A stretch of DNA of 64,000 bases from Planctomycetota bacterium (GTDB lineage Bacteria > Planctomycetota > Planctomycetia > Pirellulales > Pirellulaceae). The stretch lies in NCBI GenBank assembly GCA_029259935.1, contig JAJDEH010000196.1, positions 13,681 through 77,680 of the forward strand, read 5' to 3'. Below the pieces are notes generated by a model. The model was not told where the DNA came from, searched no databases, and was given only the letters and a program-made list of their open reading frames with translations. Both the position numbers and the translations under genes were made by a program. The first letter of the stretch is position 1; the number at the start of each line of letters is the position of its first letter. Of this stretch, positions 8,399-17,486 are shown in pieces.

Positions 8399-9805
8399 AT
8401 GACCGGTCTGCGTTTCAGAATCCGGCAAGGCTATGTACGGCCCGCCTTGCTCGCCGTTGGGTTGTGCTGTTTCGCGGCGGCGTTCGGGTCGACTGCCAGC
8501 GCCCAGATCACCGCTCAGTTTCTTATCGGGCGATCGATAGAAAAAGCCGAACCCGGACAGTTCGCGGATGTGGATTCCGCCATCGCCTTATTTCAGGATG
8601 GCGATGTCCGAGGTGCCCGCGACCTGCTGGTGAAAGTTCGTCAACAGCACCAGCAATTGCCGCCGGTGGAGGTCATCGTTGCCCAATTGTTTTTCGCCAC
8701 CAACCAGGTGGCGGCGGGGCGGGCGGAACTGGAACAGGCCGTCACGCGCCAGCCGACGGACCCGGAAGCCTATTACTTGTTTGCCGAATTGGCGCGACAG
8801 GAGCGGCGACTGGCCGATGCCGAGTCGATCTATTTGCGAAGCTTGGGCCTGGCCGATCAGCTCACGGGCAACGACTATCGCAAAACCAATCTACAAATCG
8901 GAAGTTATGCGGGGCTAGGTTCGATCGCCGCCTCGCGACGAAATTGGACACTGGCCGATCGATATGCCCAAGCGTGGGCCGCGCTCGAGCCGAAGTCCGT
9001 GGCCGCTCACCGTCAACTTGGCATGATGCAGTTCCGCCTGGGAGCTTACCAGAGTTCATTGCAGTCGTTTCAGAAAGCATTCGACATAAACCCGTCTTCA
9101 CCGCGGCCCGAAATTGCCATGGCCCTGATGTATGAAGAACTGGTCGTCGAGGGCGACAAAACTAAGCGCGGCAGCGCTCGTAATGCGATGAAACTAGCCG
9201 TAAAGAATGATCCCGACAGTTTGACTACGCGTCTAGCTGTGGCGCGCTGGGCGCTGGACGCCTGCGAAATTGACATGGCCGCTGAAAACGTCGACGCCGC
9301 TCGGAAGATCGACGCCGGCTCACTTGATGGCAAGATTCTGGCCGGTTTAGTCGCCCGCCACCGACAAGATGCGGCGACGGCGGAAAAGCAACTGCTTGCC
9401 GCCCACTTGCAGTCACCGTCCAGCTTTGTCGCGCTGATGCAGTTGGCTTTGGTGCTGATTGAGCAAAAGGACGAAGCCAAACGGCAACGGGCGTTGGGGT
9501 ATGCCGAACTGTGCTTTCGTACGCATCCCGACACCAGCCAGCCGCAAGGCCGCGAAGCCGCCATCACGATGGCCTGGGTTCTTTTTAATTTGGGACAAAC
9601 CGCGCAGGCTCGAAATCTGGCCGAATCGACCGTGGTCATCGGATCGTTGGGCAACGAAAGTGCCTACTTGGCTGCCGAAATTTTGCACGCCAGTGGGCAG
9701 ACCGAGGCCGCTCGGCAAATCCTCGTCCCGGTGCTGGCGAATGGTCGTTGCTTCCCAACGAAAAAAGCGGCAGAAAAGCTGTTGGCGGACACTAAGAGCC
9801 AATAA
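8399..9805 (+). CDS. Exported TPR-repeat protein
   Basis: 468 residues. The N-terminus (FAAAFGSTASAQ) is signal-peptide-like. The remainder is a run of helical tetratricopeptide-like repeats from about residue 45 to the end, for example AYYLFAELARQERRLADAESIYLRSL and AHRQLGMMQFRLGAYQSSLQSFQKAF in consecutive segments. It probably scaffolds protein contacts in the periplasm. No enzymatic motif is present. The gene follows the esterase by 25 bp. Confidence 0.75.
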   Translation: MTGLRFRIRQGYVRPALLAVGLCCFAAAFGSTASAQITAQFLIGRSIEKAEPGQFADVDSAIALFQDGDVRGARDLLVKVRQQHQQLPPVEVIVAQLFFATNQVAAGRAELEQAVTRQPTDPEAYYLFAELARQERRLADAESIYLRSLGLADQLTGNDYRKTNLQIGSYAGLGSIAASRRNWTLADRYAQAWAALEPKSVAAHRQLGMMQFRLGAYQSSLQSFQKAFDINPSSPRPEIAMALMYEELVVEGDKTKRGSARNAMKLAVKNDPDSLTTRLAVARWALDACEIDMAAENVDAARKIDAGSLDGKILAGLVARHRQDAATAEKQLLAAHLQSPSSFVALMQLALVLIEQKDEAKRQRALGYAELCFRTHPDTSQPQGREAAITMAWVLFNLGQTAQARNLAESTVVIGSLGNESAYLAAEILHASGQTEAARQILVPVLANGRCFPTKKAAEKLLADTKSQ

Positions 9806-9945
9806 ATTGGATGCCCGTTCGCAATATCGAATCCAATTGCTCGAATTGACTTTTGGCCGCCTCGCGCGGATGTTTTGCTGGAAGTCCGTCCCCGACAAAC
9901 GAGCATAGGTTGCAAAAGCCCTTTCCTACAGATCAAAACGTACAG

Positions 9946-10140
9946 ATGAACCACCCTAATCCTGGCATTGCCTACTTGTTGTGGCTATTGATCTTCTTTG
10001 GCTTCGCCGGAATTCACCGGTTTTATTCAGGGCGTTGGGTGACGGGGCTCCTTTGGTTGTTTACCGGCGGGCTGTTCTTGATCGGGCAGTTAGTCGACCT
10101 GTTTTTGATTCCCGGCCAATGCGGTCGTCCCAAGTGGTAG
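9946..10140 (+). CDS. TM2-domain small membrane protein
   Basis: 64 residues from the ATG at 9946; an upstream in-frame start would add 31 residues of non-membrane sequence and is less likely. Two hydrophobic helices (about 8-23 and 32-50) flank a GIHRFYSGRW turn, the hallmark of the TM2 family (G-x-HRFY-x-G). The role of bacterial TM2 proteins is largely unknown. Confidence 0.78.
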   Translation: MNHPNPGIAYLLWLLIFFGFAGIHRFYSGRWVTGLLWLFTGGLFLIGQLVDLFLIPGQCGRPKW

Positions 10141-10208
10141 GTTTGACGAGTTTACCCGCAAGGCGCATCGCGACCAAAGTTTTTGAAGTCGCCGTCCGCC
10201 GTGTCGGG

Positions 10209-11657
10209 TTAGGCGGATAGTTCATCAAGCGGCGTGCGCCACATGGGAAGGGTTGGAAACAGGGCGGCGGCGGTTTCCACGGCGACGCGAGTTGAAGCGC
10301 CTAATTTCCCCGAGGCGGCGGCTTCGGCAACATGAAGATGCCCCAATAGAAGCTGCATCAGTTGTGCATGCCCGCAGGTCACATAGCTGCGGCCAAGTTT
10401 GCCTTCGACCATTTTGACGCTACGTCGGCTACCGACCAGTCGGTACTTCTGGTCGTCGATCAACATTCCCAATTCGAAGGGCCGCGGCAGGTCGGAGAGT
10501 TTGGCTCGTTCATGAAATTGCGGACATAACGATCGCAAAAAGCCGATCGGATCGAACAGCTTCATCATAAAGGCCTCGCCATCGGCCGCTTCGTGGCAAT
10601 AGAACTTGCCGCCCGATTGCTGAATCACTTCGTGTAACGGATCGTTGGACGGGCCATCGAATCGAACAAGATGGTAGTCGCGTTCGATCGCGTCGCCGCA
10701 GGCCCGCGCCAGTAGCCGCCGGGCCACATCGGGATGATTGGGGGAAGCCATCAATTCGGCGATTCGTCCGTCTTTCATGGCCGCATAGCCAACTATCGGC
10801 GTGAGCTGGTCGTCGAGTTCTAGTTTATCGGGACCCTCAATGGCGACGTAGATGCGGTCGTAGCCGCGCCGCGAGATCAGCCACCGCCAATAAGGCTCGC
10901 TACGGAGAAGGCCGCCATAGCCGGCGATCATGTTCGCGTCGTACAGCCGCAGCAGGGCCGCTTGTTCGACATGCCGCCACAAACGGATACTTAGCTGCTT
11001 GCCGGCGACGTCATGTCCCTGCAGATCGGAAAGCGCGACACCACACTTTTGCTCGCGCGACGAATCGAGGGCGCTGAGGTGGGACAGGATGTCTCGTGGC
11101 TTGGCGGTCGACCAGCAATGCCGGCCACAAACCGTCCAACCGCGACGGGAATAAAACTGAGGAGCGCGAGTCCGCAAAATGCCCAATTGCGATCCGCACT
11201 CGATCATCTGTTGATCGGCCGCTTTGAGCAGCGCGGTGGCAAAACCCTGGCCGCGAAACTCCGGCAGCGTCGCCACATCGGAAACGACCGAAATAGGAAT
11301 CGATGTGGAACCGAAGTGCATTTCCTGGTTGGCCAGTCGCAAGTGGGCCACCAGCCGGTCGCCCCGTTTGACGATCATCCGATCGCTAGGTTCGTACGAT
11401 GGATTTTCGATTTGCGCCTGAAATTCCGCCGCGGACGGAGCGTGGAAGATGGTCGTCAGAAAATGATGGATCGAGGGATGGTCGCCTGCTCCGGCCGGTC
11501 TGAGAGTGAAACCTTCGGCCGGGGGCGGGAAGTGATGCGATGAGGTGGACTTGGTGGAAAGACGCCGAGCTGGGGCTGATTTGACATCACCCGAATCAAA
11601 TCGGCTCGGACCAGCGTCCTCTTGGGGAGCAAGCCCAGTGGACAATGAAGAACTCAT
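10209..11657 (-). CDS. GNAT-family N-acetyltransferase, Eis-like
   Basis: 482 residues. An N-terminal low-complexity stretch of about 45 residues precedes a GNAT domain with the acetyl-CoA motif ATLPEFRGQGFATALL (near 130). The body continues with a second acetyltransferase-like part and a C-terminal sterol-carrier-like region, the architecture of Eis-type enzymes, which acetylate amines. The substrate is unknown. GGAAGGGA lies before the ATG. It is the third gene of a minus-strand run after the glycosyltransferase and the BshC-like gene, 72 bp after the latter. Confidence 0.72.
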   Translation of the reverse strand: MSSSLSTGLAPQEDAGPSRFDSGDVKSAPARRLSTKSTSSHHFPPPAEGFTLRPAGAGDHPSIHHFLTTIFHAPSAAEFQAQIENPSYEPSDRMIVKRGDRLVAHLRLANQEMHFGSTSIPISVVSDVATLPEFRGQGFATALLKAADQQMIECGSQLGILRTRAPQFYSRRGWTVCGRHCWSTAKPRDILSHLSALDSSREQKCGVALSDLQGHDVAGKQLSIRLWRHVEQAALLRLYDANMIAGYGGLLRSEPYWRWLISRRGYDRIYVAIEGPDKLELDDQLTPIVGYAAMKDGRIAELMASPNHPDVARRLLARACGDAIERDYHLVRFDGPSNDPLHEVIQQSGGKFYCHEAADGEAFMMKLFDPIGFLRSLCPQFHERAKLSDLPRPFELGMLIDDQKYRLVGSRRSVKMVEGKLGRSYVTCGHAQLMQLLLGHLHVAEAAASGKLGASTRVAVETAAALFPTLPMWRTPLDELSA

Positions 11658-11729
11658 GTGCGAATCCCTTCCGCGAAAGTTGATCGCTCCGTCGCTAGAC
11701 CTCTACTCTTCTATCCTCTGGCCTTTAGA

Positions 11730-13340
11730 TTACGTGCCGCGGGGGAAAAGTTCCAGTAGGCGCGGGAACAAAGTTTGTTTTGGAAACAAGCAAAAACTGA
11801 ACTCACGCGACGCCAGCCGCGATTCCCGTTGAAGACCGGCCTTGATCGTCTGACGATTTGCTTGCAGTTGCCGTCGTGTTTCCGTCAGATACGGCTGTAA
11901 GTCGTGGTTGATTCGCGTGATCTCACGATGCCGTTCCAAACGCTGGCCACGCGGCAATTGCGTTTCGATCCAGTGCTGCTTATCCGCGATAAGGTTGGAC
12001 ACATGCCCGCTGGGAGCGGGGACCAGATACTTTTCGGGGTGATAGTTTAGCTGGCGAAGCTGATGATCCAGATTGGCGAGGTCTTGCGGATCGACGTTGG
12101 GAACTTCGATTGGCAACATCATGCTCGCCGTCAGCGTAAGGAATCGTGGTGGCTGGATGCCAAAGAACTTGCGGATAATCTGATCGGTGACTTCATCGTA
12201 CTTGGCACCGCCAATCCCGTGCAAAAACAAATCGCTGAGAAATAAACGGCTGAACATGGTGGTGATTAGGGCTCGCGGCCGCAGTTTCACGCCTTCTCGC
12301 TCCAGCGCCGCAAGCTGCTCGACTGCCCGGTCGGCTGTACCTTCGGCGGTGAGCCCCAACGTTTTCCGCAGGTTGGCTCGATCCGTCAACTCCAGACGAT
12401 CATCCAAAAATCGAACGAACAGCCGCCGCCGGACGGGGTCGCGGATCGACCAGATCCACAACGGCGCTTCCAGCCATCCACTGTCGACTGCAAGATCGGG
12501 AACAGGGTGGGTTCGGCTCCGCAGGCCGTTGATACGGCGGTAGTCGCCCAGGGCACTATTGTAGGCATCCAAGAAGCGAGGAAGTTGTGCGAGCAGATGG
12601 AGGGCAAACCAGCGAAAGGCCGGTGACTGGCAAACTCGACTCAGCGGCAACTCCAGAGTTTGCAAGCCGAGATTTCCTTCCAAAATATGCCGCGACTGCG
12701 CCAAGCACTGGCCTAGATTCGCGGTCCGGTGCCGAATTTCGACGATGGGTTCCCAAAGTTCTGTGACCAGCGGGTCGTCGACCAAGGGCGCAATCCGCTG
12801 CTTGACCCGACTTGCGAAAGAGTAAAAGCACTCGTCATCGATAACCGCTCGCTCTTCAAATGCCGTTTCGCTTGTCGCCCCGTCAAAGGCAACGGAAGTA
12901 ACTCGCGGCTCGTCGAGCGAGCCGGTCGGTACGCGAATCGACGAATCACGGGCGTCGTCGTTGTCAATCAGCAGATTCACCGCGCGGGCTTGGAACTGTT
13001 GGCCCAACTGCGACAGAGCGAAATTCTTCGACCACACACCGGCGTGAAACAATTGCGGCTGATGTCCCGACAACAGAATCGGTGAATCAGCCGGCGCGTC
13101 CGCGACGTCGCGATAGCTTTTGGTATAGTCTTCGGCGTCGCGAATCAGATCCTGTCTCGCCATCCGCGAAAGGCCTGATAGCGAGCGGCCTTGAACACCT
13201 GCGTCATGGCGTTCGATCACACTCTTATTTTGTGTGATGAGCGAACCTACGTCCGCGAGAGGCGGCTCAATCAGCGCCGCGCCATGTTGCCGGGGAGCGC
13301 GGAGCCGACGACGTGTGACTTCCTCGCTCATCAACGTCAT
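11730..13340 (-). CDS. Uncharacterised protein, possibly BshC-like (bacillithiol synthase)
   Basis: 536 residues from the ATG at 13340, which overlaps the stop of the preceding glycosyltransferase as ATGA and implies translational coupling. A longer frame to 13550 exists but would run deep into the glycosyltransferase. The segment LLSGHQPQLFHAGVW (near 105-120), followed by a Rossmann-like LLIDNDDARD, recalls the GQQ-x-LF region of BshC. The length and the coiled, Arg/Gln-rich C-terminus also match BshC, which adds cysteine to glucosaminyl-malate. The match is loose, so this is a suggestion only. Confidence 0.5.
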   Translation of the reverse strand: MTLMSEEVTRRRLRAPRQHGAALIEPPLADVGSLITQNKSVIERHDAGVQGRSLSGLSRMARQDLIRDAEDYTKSYRDVADAPADSPILLSGHQPQLFHAGVWSKNFALSQLGQQFQARAVNLLIDNDDARDSSIRVPTGSLDEPRVTSVAFDGATSETAFEERAVIDDECFYSFASRVKQRIAPLVDDPLVTELWEPIVEIRHRTANLGQCLAQSRHILEGNLGLQTLELPLSRVCQSPAFRWFALHLLAQLPRFLDAYNSALGDYRRINGLRSRTHPVPDLAVDSGWLEAPLWIWSIRDPVRRRLFVRFLDDRLELTDRANLRKTLGLTAEGTADRAVEQLAALEREGVKLRPRALITTMFSRLFLSDLFLHGIGGAKYDEVTDQIIRKFFGIQPPRFLTLTASMMLPIEVPNVDPQDLANLDHQLRQLNYHPEKYLVPAPSGHVSNLIADKQHWIETQLPRGQRLERHREITRINHDLQPYLTETRRQLQANRQTIKAGLQRESRLASREFSFCLFPKQTLFPRLLELFPRGT

Positions 13341-14086
13341 CCGACGCCTTCGCCGCACAGCGAGTAAGTGCTCTTTTGCCGAGCATCTCGTTGTGCGTTG
13401 GCAATGTTTCGGTCGAGGACGGTGTGATAGTAATCGAGCCGGGTCACCATGTCGTCCAATGAGCCACCGAAGGAGCGGTCTTCGTCCAAATAGATCAGAG
13501 GCACCGGCAGCTCGACGATATTCAATTTTTCTTGCGCCGCCTGCACCCACAGTTGCAACGGCATGGCGTATCCGGGCTCGTTTAGTTGCAGCTTGCGCAA
13601 GGCTTCAGTTCTATAGGCTTTGAAGCCGCAAAAGGCGTCCGTCAAGTGCAGCTTGAGCCGGTCGTTGAGTTCCGCGGTGATTTCCTGATTCACCCAGCGG
13701 CGATCGGCGGGCGGTTGGCTGTCGCCGTCATGTTTAGTGAGGTATCGGCTGCCCGAGACAATATCGGCTTGCTGACAAGCGTCTACAAATTGCGTGATGC
13801 GTTGTGGTTCGTGCTGGCCGTCGCAATCGATGGTCACCACCACGTCAAATTCGTTTCGAATGGCGTGACAAAAGGCTGTCTTGAGCGCCGCACCGTAACC
13901 CTGGTTTTCGGCATGACGTTCGACTTGAATGTCGCCGCGTGCCGCCAGTAATTCGGCAGTGCCATCCGCGGAACCATCGTCAACGACCAGGATGTCTTGA
14001 GAATATCGAGTCACCTCGTCCAGAACCGCGTTCACGTAACGAGCTTCATTAAAAACAGGCAGCGCGGTGAGAAATCTTCCAGACAT
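13337..14086 (-). CDS. Family 2 glycosyltransferase
   Basis: About 249 residues from the ATG at 14086; an in-frame ATG at 14092 is also possible and neither has a clear ribosome site. It starts ALPVFNEARYV and has the nucleotide-binding VVDDGSADGT, the DxD-like TIDCDGQHEP and GSRY, which is the dolichyl/polyprenyl-phosphate sugar synthase type of GT2. There are no C-terminal membrane helices. It likely transfers a hexose from a nucleotide sugar to a lipid or surface acceptor. Its stop overlaps the start of the BshC-like gene by 4 bp. Confidence 0.82.
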   Translation of the reverse strand: MSGRFLTALPVFNEARYVNAVLDEVTRYSQDILVVDDGSADGTAELLAARGDIQVERHAENQGYGAALKTAFCHAIRNEFDVVVTIDCDGQHEPQRITQFVDACQQADIVSGSRYLTKHDGDSQPPADRRWVNQEITAELNDRLKLHLTDAFCGFKAYRTEALRKLQLNEPGYAMPLQLWVQAAQEKLNIVELPVPLIYLDEDRSFGGSLDDMVTRLDYYHTVLDRNIANAQRDARQKSTYSLCGEGVG

Positions 14087-14170
14087 GAGCATCCATCGGC
14101 GGGTTGTACTGGGAAGGGCCAAAGGCGGCACCCTTCATTGTAGGCTCGGCCAAACCAAGGTCAATGCGCA

Positions 14171-14470
14171 CTATCCAGTGCGGCAACACAGCCACTTTAA
14201 GGCGCCGCAGGAGCCAAGCCAAACTTGGCGGTTTCCTAGTTCGTGGTTCAACTCCGCTAGCGGGACCTTCGAGGTGCCGACATCGTCCGGGTGGCCATCG
14301 AAAATGGCTAATCGCCGGTCGGCAAAAAGCCTTGATCGGACCTCTTCAGCAGACATCTTTTCGGCGCGATTGAAAGTCCGGCAAGATGATCGCATGAAGT
14401 CCGCTTGCCAAGAGTACGTGGCGATCGCCGACAAGCCGCGCATACGGTACTCGTCAAGTTCGGCGAACAT
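14171..14470 (-). CDS. Small hypothetical protein, doubtful
   Basis: 99 residues from the ATG at 14470. The composition is balanced, with a charged middle (AEEVRSRLFADRR), unlike the shadow frame opposite. No family is recognised, there is no ribosome site, and it may be a decayed fragment. It lies between the glycosyltransferase and the initiator tRNA terminator. Confidence 0.3.
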   Translation of the reverse strand: MFAELDEYRMRGLSAIATYSWQADFMRSSCRTFNRAEKMSAEEVRSRLFADRRLAIFDGHPDDVGTSKVPLAELNHELGNRQVWLGSCGALKWLCCRTG

Positions 14471-14640
14471 CAACCAGTTGTACCAGTCAGAAGACGTTCA
14501 CTCGCGGCTCGGCCTGACGATCCAACGCAGTAGGCTCCGCGGCCGGCAAGCGGCACCGGCCGGGCTGGCGAAACCGTCGGTCGATCGCATGTAGCGTCGC
14601 CGACAGCGTGCGAGTTAGCCGTGTCTCGCTGGGTGGCGCA

Positions 14641-14683
14641 CGAAAAAACCCGCTGTTCCACGAAGTGCGGGAAACGCGGGTTT
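14641..14683 (-). terminator. Rho-independent terminator of the initiator tRNA
   Basis: Read on the minus strand, an 8-bp stem (14676-14683 with 14646-14653) is followed by six Ts (complement of 14643-14648, partly shared with the stem). It lies 35 bp downstream of the tRNA. A smaller inner hairpin sits in the loop. Confidence 0.8.
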
Positions 14684-14718
14684 CTCGGAGGTTGTGGGCA
14701 TCCTTGAGGATGGCCGAG

Positions 14719-14792
<74 letters not shown>

Positions 14793-15124
14793 TTAGGTGA
14801 AGGATTTTATTTTAACCGCTGGCAAAATGGCGTCGAGGGGAGTGGGTCGCAAATTCAAAAGTTCCACAATTGCCTGCTGTTGGACCTCTAATTCACACAT
14901 TCGCGCCAATCCATCGAGGGAATCCTGTTGCCCGCGAATCCAACGACAAGGCTCTCCTGTCGATGCCAGCGTGGTTCTGACGCAACTTGTTGCCCAGCAG
15001 GGACTTCTTGCTTGGCGCTTGGAAATGGTATTGGTAGACTTGCAAAGAGGTTGGAGTCGAACCTTTCTCGTGTCAATTCTTGGCTCTCTTCACAACTCCC
15101 TCTACCAGCTTGCGAAGCGGTTGC
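14793..15124. other. Intergenic region upstream of the PNQP protein
   Basis: 332 bp between the divergent initiator tRNA and the PNQP-repeat gene. An A/T-rich stretch at 14803-14816 is probably the tRNA promoter on the minus strand (TAAAAT-like). No other gene or RNA is recognised; short frames here look like noise. Confidence 0.4.
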
Positions 15125-17344
15125 ATGTCTAATTCAGATTCCGATTCGCCGGGTCCGTTGCCTCCCAACAACCCACCTCTGCCGAATCAGCCGCAATTCG
15201 CTCTGCCCAACCAACTCGATCCGGGGCCGCTTCCCAATCAGCCGGTGTTGCCGAACCAGCCGGTCATTTCGCAGCCACTGACCGCCGCGACGAATCAACC
15301 TTTGGCTCCCGCCGCCGCGCCCGCCACGTTTCCGAATCAGCCGGTCGTCGTGCCAGCGCCGCCCAATCAAACGCCCGCATCGCTTCCCAATCAGCCCGTT
15401 TTGGCACCGCCGAATCAGCCCATCTTTGACGCCAACGATGGCATCAATACCGCGCCGCCACCCGCGCCGGTTGCAGACCCAATTCCTCGACCGGTTGTTC
15501 CCAATCAGCCTGTGATTGAATCGCAAGCGGGCCCGGCGGACTCAACCGTCGTTCCGAATCAGTCACTAGAGACTGTGCCAGCTTCATCTCCTCGGCCCGC
15601 GCCCCAAACACCCGAGCAGACTGCGCAAGAGTTGCGGCCAAATATCCCTTCGAAGCCGCCAGCGGATCCCCAGCCGCGCACTCGGGCCAAACGAAAAACT
15701 GAAATTCAAAAACCGGCCGCGGCGCGACAGCCTGACACCGGCCAGGAACCCACGAAGCAGCCGTCGCCGATAAAAGGGAAGCCATCACCACCGGAGGCAA
15801 AAACGAAACCCCGTTCGCCGGAAAAGACGGGCGCTTCTCAGGCCCCACTTCGCGAGAAAGAAAAAGCTCCTCAACAACGAGAGAGCAAGCGTCGGCCGGA
15901 GCGGAAATCCTCGTCGAAGCGGCCTGCCGCGGCAACAACGCCCGTCCACATTGATTCGTCGGTGGAAGTCCCCAGCGATATCAGGAGGAGCGTTCTGCAG
16001 ACATCGCCTCCATGGCTGGTGAGCATGTTGATCCACATGTTGGCGATGATCGTATTTGGCGTGGTGGGTTTTGAAGAAGAAATCAAGACAAGGCTAAGCG
16101 TTCAGGTTCGCTACGCCGAGCATTATGGTTTTCAGCTTGATAACAATTCTTACACGCTTGAGCCCGTGAATGTTCCCGAGGCGGGGGAAGCGAGCTTCGC
16201 GCCGCTCGCGTCCCTTGATCCGTTGGCGGCGATGCCCAAGCTGGATACGAAACTGCTGGGAACCACGGCATCTTCCGACGTGGTGGCTCCGATTGCCGGC
16301 AATGCTCTCTCGGGCCGCAAAGAGGGAATGAAGAAGGCGCTCATCGCCAAATATGGCGGCACGAAGACGACAGAATCCGCGGTCGATCAGGGGCTCAAGT
16401 GGCTGGCCCGCCAGCAACGCCGCGAAGGCTCTTGGAGCATGATCGAACCCTACAATGACGCTGCTCAATTGGAGAATCGTTGTTCCGCGACCGCCATGGC
16501 CCTGATTGCATTTCAAGGAGCCGGACATACTCATAAGACAGGCGAATTCAAAATCAACGTGGCCAAGGGACTCAAGGCGCTGTTGGAGATGCAAAGCCGT
16601 GAAGGGGATTTCTTCAACGGGCGAATTCCTGAACACTGGCTCTATAGCCAGGCACAAGCCACCATCGCGATCTGCGAACTTTACGGCATGACCAAAGACG
16701 AAGATCTGCGGCAGCCCGCTCAGTTGGCCATCGATTTCGCGGTTCGCAGCCAAGCCGAGGAGGGCGGGTGGCGCTACGAACCGGGCGACGACTCGGATTT
16801 GTCAGTAACGGGGTGGTTTGTCATCGCGCTGCAAAGTGCGTTGATGGCCAACCTGACCGTGCCGCGCGAAACGCTCGATCGAATCAATGGCTTCTTGGAC
16901 AATGTCCAGCGTGACGGAGGCAGCCGTTACGTCTACAACATCCAGGACAGCCAGAACGGACCTACGCCGACGATGACGGCCGAGGGGCTACTGTGCCGCC
17001 AATACCTAGGATGGGAGCACGACGATCCACGGCTGGTCGCTGGCGTCCAGTATGTCTTGAACAATCCGATCAATTGGCGAACCGACCGCAACGTTTACTA
17101 CTGGTATTACGCCGCCCAATTGATGCACCACATGGAAGGCGATGCCTGGAACCGATGGAACGAGGTGATGCGCCAGGTGATTCCGGAAAACCAACAACAA
17201 CGGGGCCGCGAAGCGGGAAGTTGGAGTCCGATCGGCGTTCGCCGCGGTCCGGCGGGCGGGCGGCTTTACGTCACTTGCATGTGTATTTACATGCTTGAAG
17301 TCTACTACCGGCATCTGCCGATCTATCAGGTGCGGCAGAAGTGA
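15125..17344 (+). CDS. PNQP-repeat membrane protein with prenyltransferase/squalene-oxidase-like domain
   Basis: 739 residues from the ATG at 15125. Residues 1-140 are low complexity with about ten PNQP or PNQ repeats. Residues about 150-290 are Lys/Arg/Pro-rich and disordered. One membrane helix follows (about 300-320, LVSMLIHMLAMIVFGVVGF). Residues about 420-739 form a helical repeat domain like prenyltransferase/squalene-oxidase barrels (VDQGLKWLARQQRREGSW, SQAEEGGWRYEPGD). The family is common in planctomycetes and its function is unknown. The layout implies a cytoplasmic tail and a periplasmic barrel. It precedes a palindromic element. Confidence 0.78.
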   Translation: MSNSDSDSPGPLPPNNPPLPNQPQFALPNQLDPGPLPNQPVLPNQPVISQPLTAATNQPLAPAAAPATFPNQPVVVPAPPNQTPASLPNQPVLAPPNQPIFDANDGINTAPPPAPVADPIPRPVVPNQPVIESQAGPADSTVVPNQSLETVPASSPRPAPQTPEQTAQELRPNIPSKPPADPQPRTRAKRKTEIQKPAAARQPDTGQEPTKQPSPIKGKPSPPEAKTKPRSPEKTGASQAPLREKEKAPQQRESKRRPERKSSSKRPAAATTPVHIDSSVEVPSDIRRSVLQTSPPWLVSMLIHMLAMIVFGVVGFEEEIKTRLSVQVRYAEHYGFQLDNNSYTLEPVNVPEAGEASFAPLASLDPLAAMPKLDTKLLGTTASSDVVAPIAGNALSGRKEGMKKALIAKYGGTKTTESAVDQGLKWLARQQRREGSWSMIEPYNDAAQLENRCSATAMALIAFQGAGHTHKTGEFKINVAKGLKALLEMQSREGDFFNGRIPEHWLYSQAQATIAICELYGMTKDEDLRQPAQLAIDFAVRSQAEEGGWRYEPGDDSDLSVTGWFVIALQSALMANLTVPRETLDRINGFLDNVQRDGGSRYVYNIQDSQNGPTPTMTAEGLLCRQYLGWEHDDPRLVAGVQYVLNNPINWRTDRNVYYWYYAAQLMHHMEGDAWNRWNEVMRQVIPENQQQRGREAGSWSPIGVRRGPAGGRLYVTCMCIYMLEVYYRHLPIYQVRQK

Positions 17345-17381
17345 GTTCGTACTTGGCGGGGGCAAAAGTCGAATCTTGAGA

Positions 17382-17459
17382 GGGTGGCTGGGGTTGAGCG
17401 TAGCGAACCCCCAGTAAATCGCGTTCTGGGGGCTCACTCACGTTCGACCCCAGCCACCC
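17382..17459. repeat. Palindromic repeat element
   Basis: Left arm 17382-17413 and right arm 17426-17459 are imperfect inverted repeats beginning GGGTGGCTGGGGT and ending ACCCCAGCCACCC. They lie between two convergent genes and could act as a bidirectional terminator or a REP-like element. It sits next to the 21-bp repeat at 17466. Confidence 0.7.
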
Positions 17460-17465
17460 AACTCC

Positions 17466-17486
17466 GTTTTTCAACAGGCTGCTAGG
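17466..17486 (-). repeat. 21-bp interspersed repeat carrying a stop codon
   Basis: Exact inverted copy of 7172-7192. In both places the TAG inside the repeat is the stop codon of the neighbouring gene (here 17482-17484, the three-domain fusion gene). Confidence 0.8.
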
